From NCBI RefSeq assembly GCF_900115345.1, contig NZ_FOWC01000021.1, positions 1 through 64,000 of the forward strand: 64,000 nucleotides of DNA, in the 5' to 3' direction. Under the pieces are notes generated by a model that did no database searches, was not told where the DNA came from, and worked only from the letters and a program-made list of their open reading frames with translations. Position 1 is the stretch's first letter. Each line of letters starts with the position of its first letter. This document shows positions 19,714-29,004 of the stretch, in pieces. Source of the DNA: Amycolatopsis rubida. GTDB taxonomy: Bacteria > Actinomycetota > Actinomycetes > Mycobacteriales > Pseudonocardiaceae. The position numbers and the translations under genes were made by a program.

Positions 19714-19831
19714 GGCCCGTCCCCCTGTTCTCTTTTCGCCCGGGGCGATCCCCTGCCACCCCACCCGGGATCCTAGGCACTTCGGCCGAACTTCGCCCAC
19801 CGCCTGAGGTCGCCGCCGCGTCCGCCTAAAG

Positions 19832-19858
19832 TTGCGGGTCGCGGGCGGCACGTAGGAT
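19832..19858 (+). promoter_or_regulatory. Probable fasR promoter
   Basis: TTGCGG (19832-19837) and TAGGAT (19853-19858) are separated by 15 bp. The -10 ends 10 nt before the fasR ATG, so the leader would be about 4 nt or absent. Confidence 0.45.
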
Positions 19859-19868
19859 CGGATCCGAC

Positions 19869-21080
19869 ATGGCCGACACCACGGGACGTCCCGCGCGCAA
19901 GCACCACGGGCTGTCCGCGAAAACCCTGCGCAGCCTGGAGCACGCCTCCGGGCGGCTGGCGAGCGCGAGCGTCGCGGAAATGGAACGCCGCCTGGTGTGG
20001 TTCGCGCGGCTGCCCGCCGACCAGCGCGCCAGCGTCCTGCTCATCACGCAGACCGGGGCCAGCGGATTCGTCGCGTGGCTGCGGGATTCGAAAGAAGCGC
20101 TGCAGCTCACCACCGAGGCCTTCCGCGACGCGCCGACCGAAGTGTCGCGCTGGATCAGCCTGCGCCAGGCCGTCGCGATGGTGCGGCTCGCGATCGAGGT
20201 ATTCGAGGAGCAGCTCCCCGAATTCGCCGCGTCGGAGGCCGAACGTGCCGCGTTGATCGAAGGAATTCTGCGCTACGGCAGGGAAATCGCTTTCGCCGCG
20301 GCCAACTCCTACGCCGCGGCGGCGGAAGCGCGCGGCGCGTGGGACGCCCGGCTCGAAGCGCTCGTGGTCGACGGAATCGTCCGCGGGGACGCCGAAGAAT
20401 CCGTCCTTTCGCGGGCCGCGGCGCTGGGCTGGGATCCGGCGGCGGCAGCGACCGTGTTGGTGGGGAATCCGCCCTCCGACGACCCGCCGACGGTGGTTTT
20501 CGACGTCCGCGCCCGCGCCGCGCGCGTCGGCCGCGCGGTACTGCTGTCGGTGCAGGGCTCGCGGCTGGTGATCGTGATCGGCGGCCCCACCGAGGGCGGG
20601 CCGAAGGAACGCGAAATCCTCGCCCGGATGTCAACGGTGTTCGCCGACGGCCCGGTCGTGGCCGGTCCGACAGTGCCGACGCTGGCCGAGGCGCACCACA
20701 GCGCGGCCGAAGCCCTGTCCGGGCTGCGGGCGGTGGTCGGCTGGCCCGCCGCGCCGCGCCCAGTGCGCTCCGACGATCTCCTCCCCGAACGCGCACTCTC
20801 CGGCGACCCCGGCGCGGAACGGCTGCTGGTCGACCTGGTGGCCCGGCCGCTGGAAGAAGCCGGAGCGGCCTTGCAGCGGACGGTCGAGACCTATCTGGAC
20901 ACTGGCGGAGTGCTGGAACGGTGCGCGCAAACGCTGTTCGTGCACCCGAACACGGTCCGGTACCGGCTGCGCAAAGCCGCCGAACTCACCGGCCGCAACC
21001 CGACCGACGCCCGCGACGCGCTGGTGCTGCGGGTCGCGCTGACGGTGGGCAGGCTCGCCCGCGCCCGCGGGCTTTGGTGA
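19869..21080 (+). CDS. fasR: PucR-type transcriptional regulator FasR
   Basis: A 403-residue regulator with a degenerate N-terminal sensor region, a GGDEF-like CdaR middle domain and a C-terminal PucR helix-turn-helix (TLFVHPNTVRYRLRKAAELTGRNP, about residues 355-378). Its position directly upstream of fabD-fabH-acpP-fabF matches Streptomyces FasR (SCO2386) and mycobacterial Rv2242-type activators, which bind the fabD promoter and respond to acyl-CoA. A perfect inverted repeat at 21442 is the best candidate target. The ATG is close to a TAGGAT -10. It is transcribed separately from fabD, with a 447-bp gap. Confidence 0.88.
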   Translation: MADTTGRPARKHHGLSAKTLRSLEHASGRLASASVAEMERRLVWFARLPADQRASVLLITQTGASGFVAWLRDSKEALQLTTEAFRDAPTEVSRWISLRQAVAMVRLAIEVFEEQLPEFAASEAERAALIEGILRYGREIAFAAANSYAAAAEARGAWDARLEALVVDGIVRGDAEESVLSRAAALGWDPAAAATVLVGNPPSDDPPTVVFDVRARAARVGRAVLLSVQGSRLVIVIGGPTEGGPKEREILARMSTVFADGPVVAGPTVPTLAEAHHSAAEALSGLRAVVGWPAAPRPVRSDDLLPERALSGDPGAERLLVDLVARPLEEAGAALQRTVETYLDTGGVLERCAQTLFVHPNTVRYRLRKAAELTGRNPTDARDALVLRVALTVGRLARARGLW

Positions 21081-21527
21081 CCGCCTGAGCCGGGTGCCGC
21101 TGCCGCACCCGATGCGGGCGTTCGGTGCGTTGTGCCGCTTCGCGGCCGTTGGACGCAGCCCGCTACGGAGATGCGGAGCACCCGGCCGGGCCGCTTGGCT
21201 TCCTGCTCCGGCGACCGGCAGCCGAGGACAACTGGTTGCGTCGGACGCCACACACGGGGGACATCCCGTACCCGAGCCCGCGTCCGGTGGAAGCGCCGCT
21301 GATCTCCGGCCCGCCGCTCCGAGGCGCGAGCAAGCCGTGACAGGGGCGTGGCGAGCGCGTGGCGGGTGACGGACTTCACGGCAAGCGCTGGTTGAATCCC
21401 ACAAGGCGGATGGGTTAAGGACCGGGTTCTCCGGCGGGTCTTTGGAGGTTTCCTCCAATTACGCCGCACGGACTTGGTGACCGCCCGCATCTGAAGCACT
21501 GACCGGTCCCGTGGTCTCATAGACACC
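21081..21527 (+). promoter_or_regulatory. fab operon promoter region with candidate FasR site
   Basis: A 447-bp spacer without a gene. TTGGAGGTTTCCTCCAA (21442-21458) is a perfect 7-bp inverted repeat with a TTT centre, 70 bp before fabD; the spacing suits a FasR activator site. No Shine-Dalgarno precedes the fabD GTG, so its mRNA may be leaderless, although the TCTCAT hexamer 7 nt upstream is a poor -10. Confidence 0.5.
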
Positions 21528-22439
21528 GTGACAGTTGCAGTCCTCTCCCCCGGCCAGGGTTCCCAAGCCCCCGGCATGCTCGCTCCGTGGCTCGAGCTCG
21601 ACGGTGCCCGCGCGCGCGTCGAAGAGTGGTCCGCCCGCTGCGGGCTCGACCTGATCCGGCTCGGCACGGAGGCCGGAGCCGAGGAGATCCAGGACACCGC
21701 TGTCGCGCAGCCGCTGATCGTCGCGCTGTCCCTGCTGTCCTTCGAGCACCTGCCGGTCCCCGCGGACGCCCCGGTCGCCGGCCACTCCGTCGGCGAACTG
21801 GCCGCGGCCGCGATCGCCGGCGTGCTCAGCCCCTCCGACGCCGTCGCGCTCGCCGCGGTCCGCGGCGCGGAGATGGCCAAGGCGTGCGCGCTCGAACCGA
21901 CGTCGATGGCCGCGGTGATGCTCGGCGACCCCGAGGAAGTCGCCGCGTGGCTGGAAAGCCAGGGCCTCGCCGCCGCGAACCGCAACGGGGCCGGGCAGAT
22001 CGTCGCCTCCGGGTCCGCCGCCGCGATCGAGCGCATCGTCGCCGAGCCGATGGAGGGCACGAAGATCCGTGCGCTCAAGGTCGCCGGCGCCTTCCACACG
22101 CCCTACATGGCGCCCGCGGAAGACGCCCTGCGCGAGCACGCCGCCGGCCTCTCCCCGGCCGACCCGGCGCGCCCGCTGCTGTCCAATGCCGACGGTCAGG
22201 TCGTCCCGAGCGGCGCGGAGTACCTGCGCAGGCTCGTCGCCCAGGTGACCCGCCCGGTCCGCTGGGACCTCACCATGGACGGGCTCGTCTCGCTCGGCGT
22301 GGACCGCACCGTCGAACTGGCGCCCGCGGGCACCCTGACCGGACTGGTCAAGCGGCAGCTCAAGGGCGTCGTCACCACTACCACCGCGCTGAAGTCGCCC
22401 GCCGAGCTGGCGGCGCTGCGCGAGGAGGACGCCCAGTGA
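21528..22439 (+). CDS. fabD: Malonyl-CoA:ACP transacylase
   Basis: A 303-residue enzyme that transfers malonyl from CoA to the acyl carrier protein for type II fatty-acid synthesis. The nucleophile is Ser87 in AGHSVGELA, and His190 in GAFHTPYM is the base; LSPGQGSQ at residues 6-13 is the family N-terminal loop. Length is normal. It heads the fabD-fabH-acpP-fabF operon; its stop overlaps the fabH GTG in a GTGA tetranucleotide. Regulation is likely through FasR binding in the upstream spacer. The GTG is the only start near the conserved N-terminus. Confidence 0.95.
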   Translation: MTVAVLSPGQGSQAPGMLAPWLELDGARARVEEWSARCGLDLIRLGTEAGAEEIQDTAVAQPLIVALSLLSFEHLPVPADAPVAGHSVGELAAAAIAGVLSPSDAVALAAVRGAEMAKACALEPTSMAAVMLGDPEEVAAWLESQGLAAANRNGAGQIVASGSAAAIERIVAEPMEGTKIRALKVAGAFHTPYMAPAEDALREHAAGLSPADPARPLLSNADGQVVPSGAEYLRRLVAQVTRPVRWDLTMDGLVSLGVDRTVELAPAGTLTGLVKRQLKGVVTTTTALKSPAELAALREEDAQ

Positions 22440-23419
22440 CCGCCCGCCCCACCCTGCGCCTGTCCCAGGGCGCGCCCGCCGCCCGCATCCTCGGCTTCGG
22501 CAGCTACCAGCCGGACCGGATCGTCACGAACGACGACCTGTCGCAGGTCATGGACACCAGCGACCAGTGGATCCGCGACCGCGTCGGCATCGTCGAGCGG
22601 CGGTTCGGCGAGAAGGACGACGTGCTGGTCGACTACGCCGTCGCCGCCGGGTCCGAAGCGCTCGCCGACGCGGGCGTCGACGCGTCCGAAGTGGACACCG
22701 TCATCGTGCCCAACTGCACCATGCCCTCGCAGATCCCGAACGCGGCCGGGCAGATCGCCGCGCGGATCGGCGTCCCGAGCCCCGGCGCGTTCGACCTCAA
22801 CGCCGCGTGCGCCGGATTCTGCTACGGCCTCGGCGTCGCCTCCGACCTCGTGCGCGCGGGCTCGGCGAAGAAGGTCCTCGTGATCGGCGCGGAGAAGCTC
22901 ACCGACGTGGTGGACCCGGCCGACCGCGCGAACGCGATCATCTTCGCCGACGGCGCGGGAGCCGCGGTGGTCGGCGGGTCCGACGAACCGGGCATCGGCC
23001 CGGTCGCGTGGGGCAGCGCGGGCGACCTCGTCGACCTCATCTACATGCGCGATCACCAGTGGATCTACCAGGAGGGCCAGTCGGTCTTCCGCTGGGCGAC
23101 CACGCAGATCGCGCCGATCGCGCTGCGCGCGCTCGAAGCCGCCGGGCTGCAACCGTCCGATGTGGACGTGCTGGCCCCGCACCAGGCGAACCTCCGGATC
23201 GTCGAGTCGATCGCCAAGAAGCTGCGCGCCAAGGGGGCGCGCGAGGACATGGTGGTGGCCGACGACATCAAGTACTCGGGCAACACCTCGTCCGCTTCGA
23301 TCCCGATGGCGCTGGACCACATGCGCAAGGCGGGAACGGCGAAAAGCGGCGACGTGGTGCTGGCGGTCGGCTTCGGAGCCGGGCTTTCCTATGCCGCGCA
23401 GGCGTTCGTCCTGCCCTGA
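22436..23419 (+). CDS. fabH: 3-oxoacyl-ACP synthase III
   Basis: A 327-residue KAS III that starts chain building by condensing an acyl-CoA with malonyl-ACP. The triad is complete: Cys125 (AACAGF), His249 (APHQAN) and Asn283 (SGNTSSAS). In actinomycetes FabH accepts branched primers such as isobutyryl-CoA as well as acetyl-CoA; the primer pocket was not modelled. The GTG overlaps the fabD stop by 4 nt, so the two are coupled. The presence of fabH between fabD and acpP follows the Streptomyces order rather than the mycobacterial one (fabD-acpM-kasA-kasB). Confidence 0.95.
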   Translation: MTARPTLRLSQGAPAARILGFGSYQPDRIVTNDDLSQVMDTSDQWIRDRVGIVERRFGEKDDVLVDYAVAAGSEALADAGVDASEVDTVIVPNCTMPSQIPNAAGQIAARIGVPSPGAFDLNAACAGFCYGLGVASDLVRAGSAKKVLVIGAEKLTDVVDPADRANAIIFADGAGAAVVGGSDEPGIGPVAWGSAGDLVDLIYMRDHQWIYQEGQSVFRWATTQIAPIALRALEAAGLQPSDVDVLAPHQANLRIVESIAKKLRAKGAREDMVVADDIKYSGNTSSASIPMALDHMRKAGTAKSGDVVLAVGFGAGLSYAAQAFVLP

Positions 23420-23489
23420 GCGATACTTCCCCCGCGGGCGCCGTGCCCGCGAGCGGACCTCCAGAAGAACCGAGAAGGGAACAACACCG

Positions 23490-23735
23490 ATGGCTGACAA
23501 CACTGAGATTCTCGCCGGCCTCGCCGAGATCGTCGAAGAGGTCGCCGGCGTGGCTCAGGACGACGTCACCGCCGAGAAGTCGTTCGTGGACGACCTGGAC
23601 ATCGACTCGCTGTCGATGGTCGAGATCGCCGTGCAGGCCGAGGACAAGTTCGGCGTCAAGATCCCGGACGACGAGCTGGCCAACCTGAAGACCGTCGGCG
23701 ACGCGGTGAACTACGTCTCCGCCAACTCGAAGTAA
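23490..23735 (+). CDS. acpP: Acyl carrier protein
   Basis: An acidic 81-residue ACP. The phosphopantetheine attachment site is Ser40 in DLDIDSLSMVE, and the four-helix pattern and length match AcpP. It shuttles the growing acyl chain between the FabD, FabH and FabF active sites. It is 70 bp after fabH with a GAGAAGGGA ribosome site before the ATG at 23490. The wider gap before acpP is common in actinomycetes and may allow extra ACP expression, but I see no internal promoter. Confidence 0.95.
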   Translation: MADNTEILAGLAEIVEEVAGVAQDDVTAEKSFVDDLDIDSLSMVEIAVQAEDKFGVKIPDDELANLKTVGDAVNYVSANSK

Positions 23736-23786
23736 GTCCTCTTCGTACCCGGGCCCCGGTCCGGAGCCGACCTTGGGGAGACACCC

Positions 23787-25037
23787 ATGAGCAACATCGA
23801 CGTCGTGATCACCGGTATGGGCGCGACCACGCCGCTGGGCGGGGACGTCGCGTCCACCTGGGACGGTCTGCTGGCCGGCCGCAGCGGGATCCGCACGATC
23901 GAGGCGGACTGGGCGGCGGAGCTGGACCTGCCGGTGCGGATCGCGGCGCAGCTCGCCGTCGAGCCGACCGACATCCTGCCCCGCGTGCAGGCCCGCCGGC
24001 TCGACCGGTGCGAGCAGGTGGCGATCATCGCCGCCCGCCAGGCCTGGGCCGACGCCGGGTTCGCCGAGCAGACCGACGAGCACGCCGACGTCGAACCGGA
24101 ACGCCTCGGCGTCTCGATCGGCACCGGGGTCGGCGGGCCGGTGACCCTGCTGACCCAGAACGATCTGTTGCACCAGCAGGGTCTTCGCAAGGTCTCGCCG
24201 CTGACCGTGCCGATGCTGATGCCGAACGGTCCCGCCGCGCACGTGGGCATCGATCTGAAGGCGCGGGCCGGGGTGCACTCGCCCGCGTCGGCGTGCGCGT
24301 CCGGAGCCGAGGGCATCGCGAACGGCTTCGAGATGATCCGGTCCGGACGGGCCGACGTGGTGGTCGCGGGCGGTTCCGAGGCGTGCATCCACCCGATCAC
24401 CGTCGCCGGGTTCGCCCAGGCGCGCACGGTGTCGACGCGCAACGACGACCCGGCCGCGGCGTCGCGTCCGTTCGACGTGAGCCGCGACGGCTTCGTGCTC
24501 GGCGAGGGCTCCGGCGTCGTCGTGCTCGAACGTGCCGACCGCGCGAAGGCCCGCGGCGCGCGGATCTACGCGAAGCTGGCCGGCTACGGCCTGACCTCCG
24601 ACGCCTACCACATCACGGGCAACCACCCGGAGGGCATCGGGCAGATCGCGGCGATGCGCGCGGCGATGACGATGGCCGGACTGTCCCCTTCGGACATCGG
24701 CCACGTGAACGCGCACGCGACGTCCACTGTGGTCGGCGACATCGGCGAGGCGGCCGCGATCCGGTCGGCGATCGGCGAGCACCCGGTGGTCACCGCGCCG
24801 AAGGGCGCGCTCGGCCACCTCGTCGGCGGGGCGGGCGCGGTCGAGGGCATCGCGACGATTCTCGCGCTGTACGAGGGAGTCGTGCCCGCGACGCTGAACC
24901 TCACCGAACTGGACCCGAAGGTGCAGCTCGACGTCGTGGCCGGGGAGAACCGCAAGGTCGAACTCGCCGCGGCGCTGTCCAACTCGTTCGGTTTCGGCGG
25001 GCACAACACCGCGCTGCTGTTCACGCCGGCGAGCTGA
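23787..25037 (+). CDS. fabF: 3-oxoacyl-ACP synthase II
   Basis: A 416-residue elongating KAS. The catalytic triad is Cys170 (PASACASG), His310 (NAHATST) and His344 (KGALGHLVGG). It carries out chain extension on malonyl-ACP. It is the last gene of the fab operon, starting 51 bp after acpP with GGGGAGA before the ATG. It ends in a strong terminator. There is a single KAS II gene here, in contrast to kasA-kasB in mycobacteria, and no acc carboxylase subunit follows. Confidence 0.95.
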   Translation: MSNIDVVITGMGATTPLGGDVASTWDGLLAGRSGIRTIEADWAAELDLPVRIAAQLAVEPTDILPRVQARRLDRCEQVAIIAARQAWADAGFAEQTDEHADVEPERLGVSIGTGVGGPVTLLTQNDLLHQQGLRKVSPLTVPMLMPNGPAAHVGIDLKARAGVHSPASACASGAEGIANGFEMIRSGRADVVVAGGSEACIHPITVAGFAQARTVSTRNDDPAAASRPFDVSRDGFVLGEGSGVVVLERADRAKARGARIYAKLAGYGLTSDAYHITGNHPEGIGQIAAMRAAMTMAGLSPSDIGHVNAHATSTVVGDIGEAAAIRSAIGEHPVVTAPKGALGHLVGGAGAVEGIATILALYEGVVPATLNLTELDPKVQLDVVAGENRKVELAAALSNSFGFGGHNTALLFTPAS

Positions 25038-25049
25038 GTCCCCTTTTCA

Positions 25050-25096
25050 CGCTGAAGGGCCCCTGCGGGAATTTCTCCCGCAGGGGCCCTTCAGCG
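25050..25096. terminator. Bidirectional terminator after fabF
   Basis: Perfect 21-bp arms starting CGCTGAAGGGCCCC, with a 5-nt loop, between the convergent fabF and the anchored protein gene. A TTTT run precedes it on one side and GTTTC follows. Confidence 0.9.
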
Positions 25097-25109
25097 TTTC
25101 ACCGGGTTT

Positions 25110-25736
25110 TCAGCACTTGTCGTGTTCGGTGGCCGTGCCGTCGACGGTGTCGATCCGGTACGAGCCGTGCTCGAATTTCATCGGCAGCACCAGCCGCCAG
25201 TGGATGCACTTCTCCGGGAAGTCGACCGGGGCCTCGTCGAGCGACTGGGTGCTGGTGAACCCGACCAGGGCCCGCAGCGTTCCCTGCGCGCCCGGTTCGA
25301 TGCGGTACAGCATGACGTCGACGTCCTTCGTGGACCGGAAGTTGCGGTGCCAGTCCGCTTCCGGCGTCTTGCTGCGGCGCGCGTCGCTGACCGTCTCGGT
25401 CCAGGCTTCGTAGTTCTTCTGGTTCAGCGCGGTGAAATAGGCCTTCAGCACGGTGCGGACGGCGTCGTCCTGCGGGTGGTTCTGGGCGTCCGGGGTGGCC
25501 CCGACCTCGACCGAGCCGGACTTGTCGGCCGAACCGCCGCTGGTCGTGGCGGACGGCGCCATGGCCTCGCTGTCGGTCGCACGCGGGGAATCGGGGCGGC
25601 GGTACAGCTCGCGGGCGAGCAGACCTCCGGCGACGGTGATGGACAGCACCACCACGAGCACGGGGATCAACCACCGCTGACGGGACGGCGGGGCCGGGTG
25701 AACGCTCACCCGGGTGAGGGTACCGTCCTCGCTCAC
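25110..25736 (-). CDS. Membrane-anchored hypothetical protein with an NTF2-like extracellular domain
   Basis: A 208-residue protein: cytoplasmic N-terminus to about residue 22, one hydrophobic helix (WLIPVLVVVLSITVAGGLLA, about 22-41), a Ser/Ala/Asp-rich linker (50-85) and a C-terminal domain (about 90-208). The segment AVRTVLKAYFTALNQKNYEAW followed by beta-strands is typical of an NTF2-like (DUF4440/SnoaL-type) fold, suggesting ligand binding or a scaffold role outside the membrane. Two Cys near the end (EKCIHW, HDKC) may form a disulfide. The GTG overlaps the stop of the DUF3145 gene (GTGA), so it is translated with it. Function unknown. Confidence 0.7.
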   Translation of the reverse strand: MSEDGTLTRVSVHPAPPSRQRWLIPVLVVVLSITVAGGLLARELYRRPDSPRATDSEAMAPSATTSGGSADKSGSVEVGATPDAQNHPQDDAVRTVLKAYFTALNQKNYEAWTETVSDARRSKTPEADWHRNFRSTKDVDVMLYRIEPGAQGTLRALVGFTSTQSLDEAPVDFPEKCIHWRLVLPMKFEHGSYRIDTVDGTATEHDKC

Positions 25737-26236
25737 CCGACCTGGTGCAGCCAGGTGACCGGGGCGCCGTCGCCCGCGTGCCGGTACGGCTCAAGCGCCT
25801 CGTCCCAGGCCGCGGCGAGGAGTTCGTCGAGTTTGTGCGCGAGGGTTTCGCCGCCGCGGGTCATGCTGACGAGCGCGCGCAGCTGGTCCTCGCCTACGAC
25901 GATGTCGCCGTTGGCGCTGGTGCGGCCGTGCCAGAGGCCGAGTCCGGGCGCGAAGCAGAACCGCTCGCCGTCGACGCCCGCGCTGGGTTCCTCGGTGATT
26001 TCGAAGCGCACCATCGGCCACGCCTTGAGCGCGCCGGCGAGTTTGCCCGCGGTTCCTGCGGGCGCGCTCCAGCTGCATTCGGCCCGGAGCTGTCCCGGAC
26101 TGGCCGGCTGGGCCGTCCACTTCAGCTCGACGCGGGCGCCAAGGGTGCCCGAAATAGCCCACTCGACGTGCGGACATACCGCAGACGGCGACGAGTGGAC
26201 GTACACCACGCCTCGGGTGCTGCCACGGGTGCTCAC
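25733..26236 (-). CDS. DUF3145 family protein
   Basis: A 167-residue conserved actinobacterial protein of unknown function. It begins MSTRGSTRGVVYVHSSPSAV, a characteristic start of the family, followed by CPHVEWAISG and a mixed alpha/beta body with several tryptophans. The GTG at 26236 has a perfect GGAGG site 6 nt upstream, which settles the start even though the frame is open further upstream. In Streptomyces the same family lies just after fabF, as here, so a link to fatty-acid or envelope metabolism is possible. The stop overlaps the next gene. Confidence 0.85.
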   Translation of the reverse strand: MSTRGSTRGVVYVHSSPSAVCPHVEWAISGTLGARVELKWTAQPASPGQLRAECSWSAPAGTAGKLAGALKAWPMVRFEITEEPSAGVDGERFCFAPGLGLWHGRTSANGDIVVGEDQLRALVSMTRGGETLAHKLDELLAAAWDEALEPYRHAGDGAPVTWLHQVG

Positions 26237-26503
26237 TGCTGACCTCCGCTTGTTCGACGAGGGACGTCTTCCCCTACGACCTCTCGAACCTTGCGCAGGT
26301 TGCGTAGCCTCCACGGCAGTTCCCGACCTGTGTAGCACATTCTGCACCCCAACCGTGCCGTTTGGCCACATGAACACCACAAGTCGCAGCGGACGACCCA
26401 TTGTGGTGAGGCACGCCGACGCGAGGGCGCGGAGCATGGTTCCGGCGGCCCGGCACGCTAGCGTGGTGCACCGGAAACGCTGCGGATTCGACAGGAGATT
26501 TCG

Positions 26504-28960
26504 GTGCGACTGGTCCGTCTCGGGCAGCAGCCCTCGCGCGTCGCGGAAGACGTGCGGGCCGCACTGGCCTCCCTCGGCCGGGGGAGCACGGTGATCGGCG
26601 GCGTCGCGCTCGTCGGCGCCCGCCCGGCCGGAGACCGTCCGGTCGAGGCGGTCGTCGTGCTGCCCGCGGGCGTGCTGGTCGTGATCGGCGTGGACCTGCC
26701 CGACCCGGCCCTGCGCCTCGAAGCGCCGCTGGGCGGCCCGTGGAAAGCGGACGGCTGGCCCCTGGTCCACGGCGACGACGTCAACCCCGCCACCGAAGCG
26801 CTCGACCTGTCCCAGGAATGCGAACGCCGCATCGCGGAGCTCGGCGGAGGCCCGGTCGGCACGATCGTGGCGGTCGGCCCGTACGTGGAAACGGTCGACC
26901 AGCCGCCGGGCGACCTCGCGGGCCCGGTCCGGGTCCTGCACCCGACGCCGACGACCATGCTGGCAGCGACGGTCTCCCTCGCCACGGCGCGGCATCCGCG
27001 GTCGGTGGACCAGGCGCGGGCGTTGATCGCGGCGCTGGCGCCGGATGCGCCGGAGCTTTCGGACGAGGTTTTGCGCGGAGAAGGGTTCGTCCGGTTCGCG
27101 GACGACGTTCCGGTTCCTCCTGGGCCCCGGTCTCCCGGTGGGTCAGCTGGCGCTGCTTCGGCCGGTGCTGCTGGCGCTGCCAGCGCTGGCCCGGCGAGCA
27201 ATCGCACTGCCGCCGCGAACTCCGGTTCCTCGACGGGCCCCGCTCTGGCAGCTCCTGGAAGCGACGCCGGGCCGAGCACAGCCGCCGCTGCCAGCCCAGG
27301 AACGGCCGCGGTCTCCGCAGGCGCCGCTGCCGGCCCAACGGCCGGGGTCTCCGCAGGCGCCGCTGCCGGCCCAACGGCCGGGGTCTCCGCAGGCGCCGTC
27401 GGCGCTGCTGCGTCGACGGCGGCGACGTCCGGCCCTGCCGGAGCCGCCGCCGAGCCCGGTGCGGCTGGGTCCGGTTCCGGCTCGCCAGGTCCGGGAAACT
27501 CCGCTCCAGACTCGGCCCGGGGCGATGCTGCCGGGTCAGGTGCCGCCGGGTCGAACACTGTCGCTTCCGGCGCCGCTCCGTCCGGCGCCGTCGGATCGGG
27601 GGCAGCCGCATCCGGTGCCGCCGGTTCCGGCTCGGCCAAGCCCGACGCTGCCGGTTCGGGTCCGGCTGGTTCCGCCAGCGCTGGCACCGATGCCGCGATC
27701 GCGGCTGGACGATCCACCGCGGATGCCGTCACCGGCGACACCGCGGGGCCGCAAAACCCAGCCGGTGCCGAAGATGCCCGGGGCCTTCCCGTCTTCCCTG
27801 GCAACGGCACTACCGCTTCGGGCGCTATGGAGCCGAAGGCTGCTGCTTCCCCCAGCAACCCTTCCGCCGCTCCCCCGGTGCCGCGGCCGAAGATCATCGC
27901 GGTGCGGCCGCCTCGGCCGGAGATTCCGCCGATCGAACTGGGGTCGCTTTCGGAAGCACCTGCCAAGTCCGCTGCCCCGCCCGAGGCTCCGACCGAGAAG
28001 ATGCCGTCACCGGCGAAACCGCGGGACGCCGGACGTCCACGCGGAGCCGTTCCGCCGGTCGTGCCCGGGAACGGGCCCTGGCCGAGCAGTCCGCCGCAAC
28101 CGGCTCCGGCCGCGGGCGCGGGAGCGATGCCGGCCGCCGACCCCGGTACCAGTGCGGGAGCAGGAACCGGATCGGGACCAGCCAGTCCCGGAACCGGAGC
28201 ACCAGCCACCGGAGCGGGAGCAGAGACAACCGCCGCCGCAGGACCCGGCACCGGGGCAGGGGCGACCGCCGCGGCGGGAACCGGCGCCGGGGCAGCCGGC
28301 GCCGGGCCGGACTCCCCGGCCGGGCCCGGAAAACCGGCCTCCCGGACGGTCAAGTGGGTGCCGATCGCGGCGATCGTCTTGCTGGTCGCCCTGGTGGTGT
28401 CGGCGATCGTCGTGGCGACAAACGGCGGAGACGACACCGCCGCGGCACCGCCCGCCGGCAGTGCGCCGCCGAGCAGCGTGCCGAGTCCGGCACCGAGCAG
28501 CGCGAAGCCGAGCGTCCCCCCGGCCCCGGCCCTCACCTTCGAACCCCGGGCGAGCAGCGCCGACCAGAAGTGCGCCTCGCACGCTTTCGGGGACGTCCAG
28601 GCGAGTCTCCAGCAAACCAGCTGCTCCGCGGTCCGCCGCGCGAGCTACACGGCGCTCGTGGACGGACGGACGGCCGCGGTCACCGTCGCGGTGGTCGAGT
28701 TTTCCGATGCCGGGCAGGCCAATCACCTCAAGCAGGTCGCCGACAATCCGGGCGGCGGCGGAATCCTGGACGTCGCCACGGAAACCGGCAAGTGGCCTTC
28801 GGGCCCACCGCAGTTCGACGGCGCCGCCTACGCCAGCAAGATCGACGGGAACGGCGTCCGGATCGTGCAGGCGGTCTGGCAACCCGGACCGTCCACTGCG
28901 GACGATCCCGGCCTCGCCCGCGCGGCGAAAGGCGCGCTCGACTTGCAGCTGCCGTCCTGA
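26504..28960 (+). CDS. Large single-pass membrane protein with a very long low-complexity linker
   Basis: An 818-residue protein I cannot assign to a family. Residues 1-205 form a folded cytoplasmic domain (VRLGQQPSRVAEDVRAAL..., VGGVALVG...VEAVVVLPAGVLVVIGVDL). Residues 206-615 are almost only Ala, Gly, Ser, Pro and Thr with scattered charged residues, so disordered. One helix (about 619-641, VPIAAIVLLVALVVSAIVVA) crosses the membrane. The extracellular end (680-818) has a compact domain with two Cys that may pair. The GTG at 26504 has AGGAG 8 nt upstream. Part of the linker is a recent 36-bp repeat. It may span the cell wall; the role is unknown. Confidence 0.7.
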   Translation: MRLVRLGQQPSRVAEDVRAALASLGRGSTVIGGVALVGARPAGDRPVEAVVVLPAGVLVVIGVDLPDPALRLEAPLGGPWKADGWPLVHGDDVNPATEALDLSQECERRIAELGGGPVGTIVAVGPYVETVDQPPGDLAGPVRVLHPTPTTMLAATVSLATARHPRSVDQARALIAALAPDAPELSDEVLRGEGFVRFADDVPVPPGPRSPGGSAGAASAGAAGAASAGPASNRTAAANSGSSTGPALAAPGSDAGPSTAAAASPGTAAVSAGAAAGPTAGVSAGAAAGPTAGVSAGAVGAAASTAATSGPAGAAAEPGAAGSGSGSPGPGNSAPDSARGDAAGSGAAGSNTVASGAAPSGAVGSGAAASGAAGSGSAKPDAAGSGPAGSASAGTDAAIAAGRSTADAVTGDTAGPQNPAGAEDARGLPVFPGNGTTASGAMEPKAAASPSNPSAAPPVPRPKIIAVRPPRPEIPPIELGSLSEAPAKSAAPPEAPTEKMPSPAKPRDAGRPRGAVPPVVPGNGPWPSSPPQPAPAAGAGAMPAADPGTSAGAGTGSGPASPGTGAPATGAGAETTAAAGPGTGAGATAAAGTGAGAAGAGPDSPAGPGKPASRTVKWVPIAAIVLLVALVVSAIVVATNGGDDTAAAPPAGSAPPSSVPSPAPSSAKPSVPPAPALTFEPRASSADQKCASHAFGDVQASLQQTSCSAVRRASYTALVDGRTAAVTVAVVEFSDAGQANHLKQVADNPGGGGILDVATETGKWPSGPPQFDGAAYASKIDGNGVRIVQAVWQPGPSTADDPGLARAAKGALDLQLPS
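27311..27398 (+). repeat. 36-bp tandem repeat inside the linker gene
   Basis: Two perfect 36-bp copies (27311-27346 and 27347-27382) and a 16-bp partial copy. Each unit encodes VSAGAAAGPTAG, keeping the frame. The exact match shows recent expansion. Confidence 0.85.
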
Positions 28961-29004
28961 GGGAACGGCTCAGCGGCCGATCGCGTCGAGTTCGCCACTG
29001 CCCT

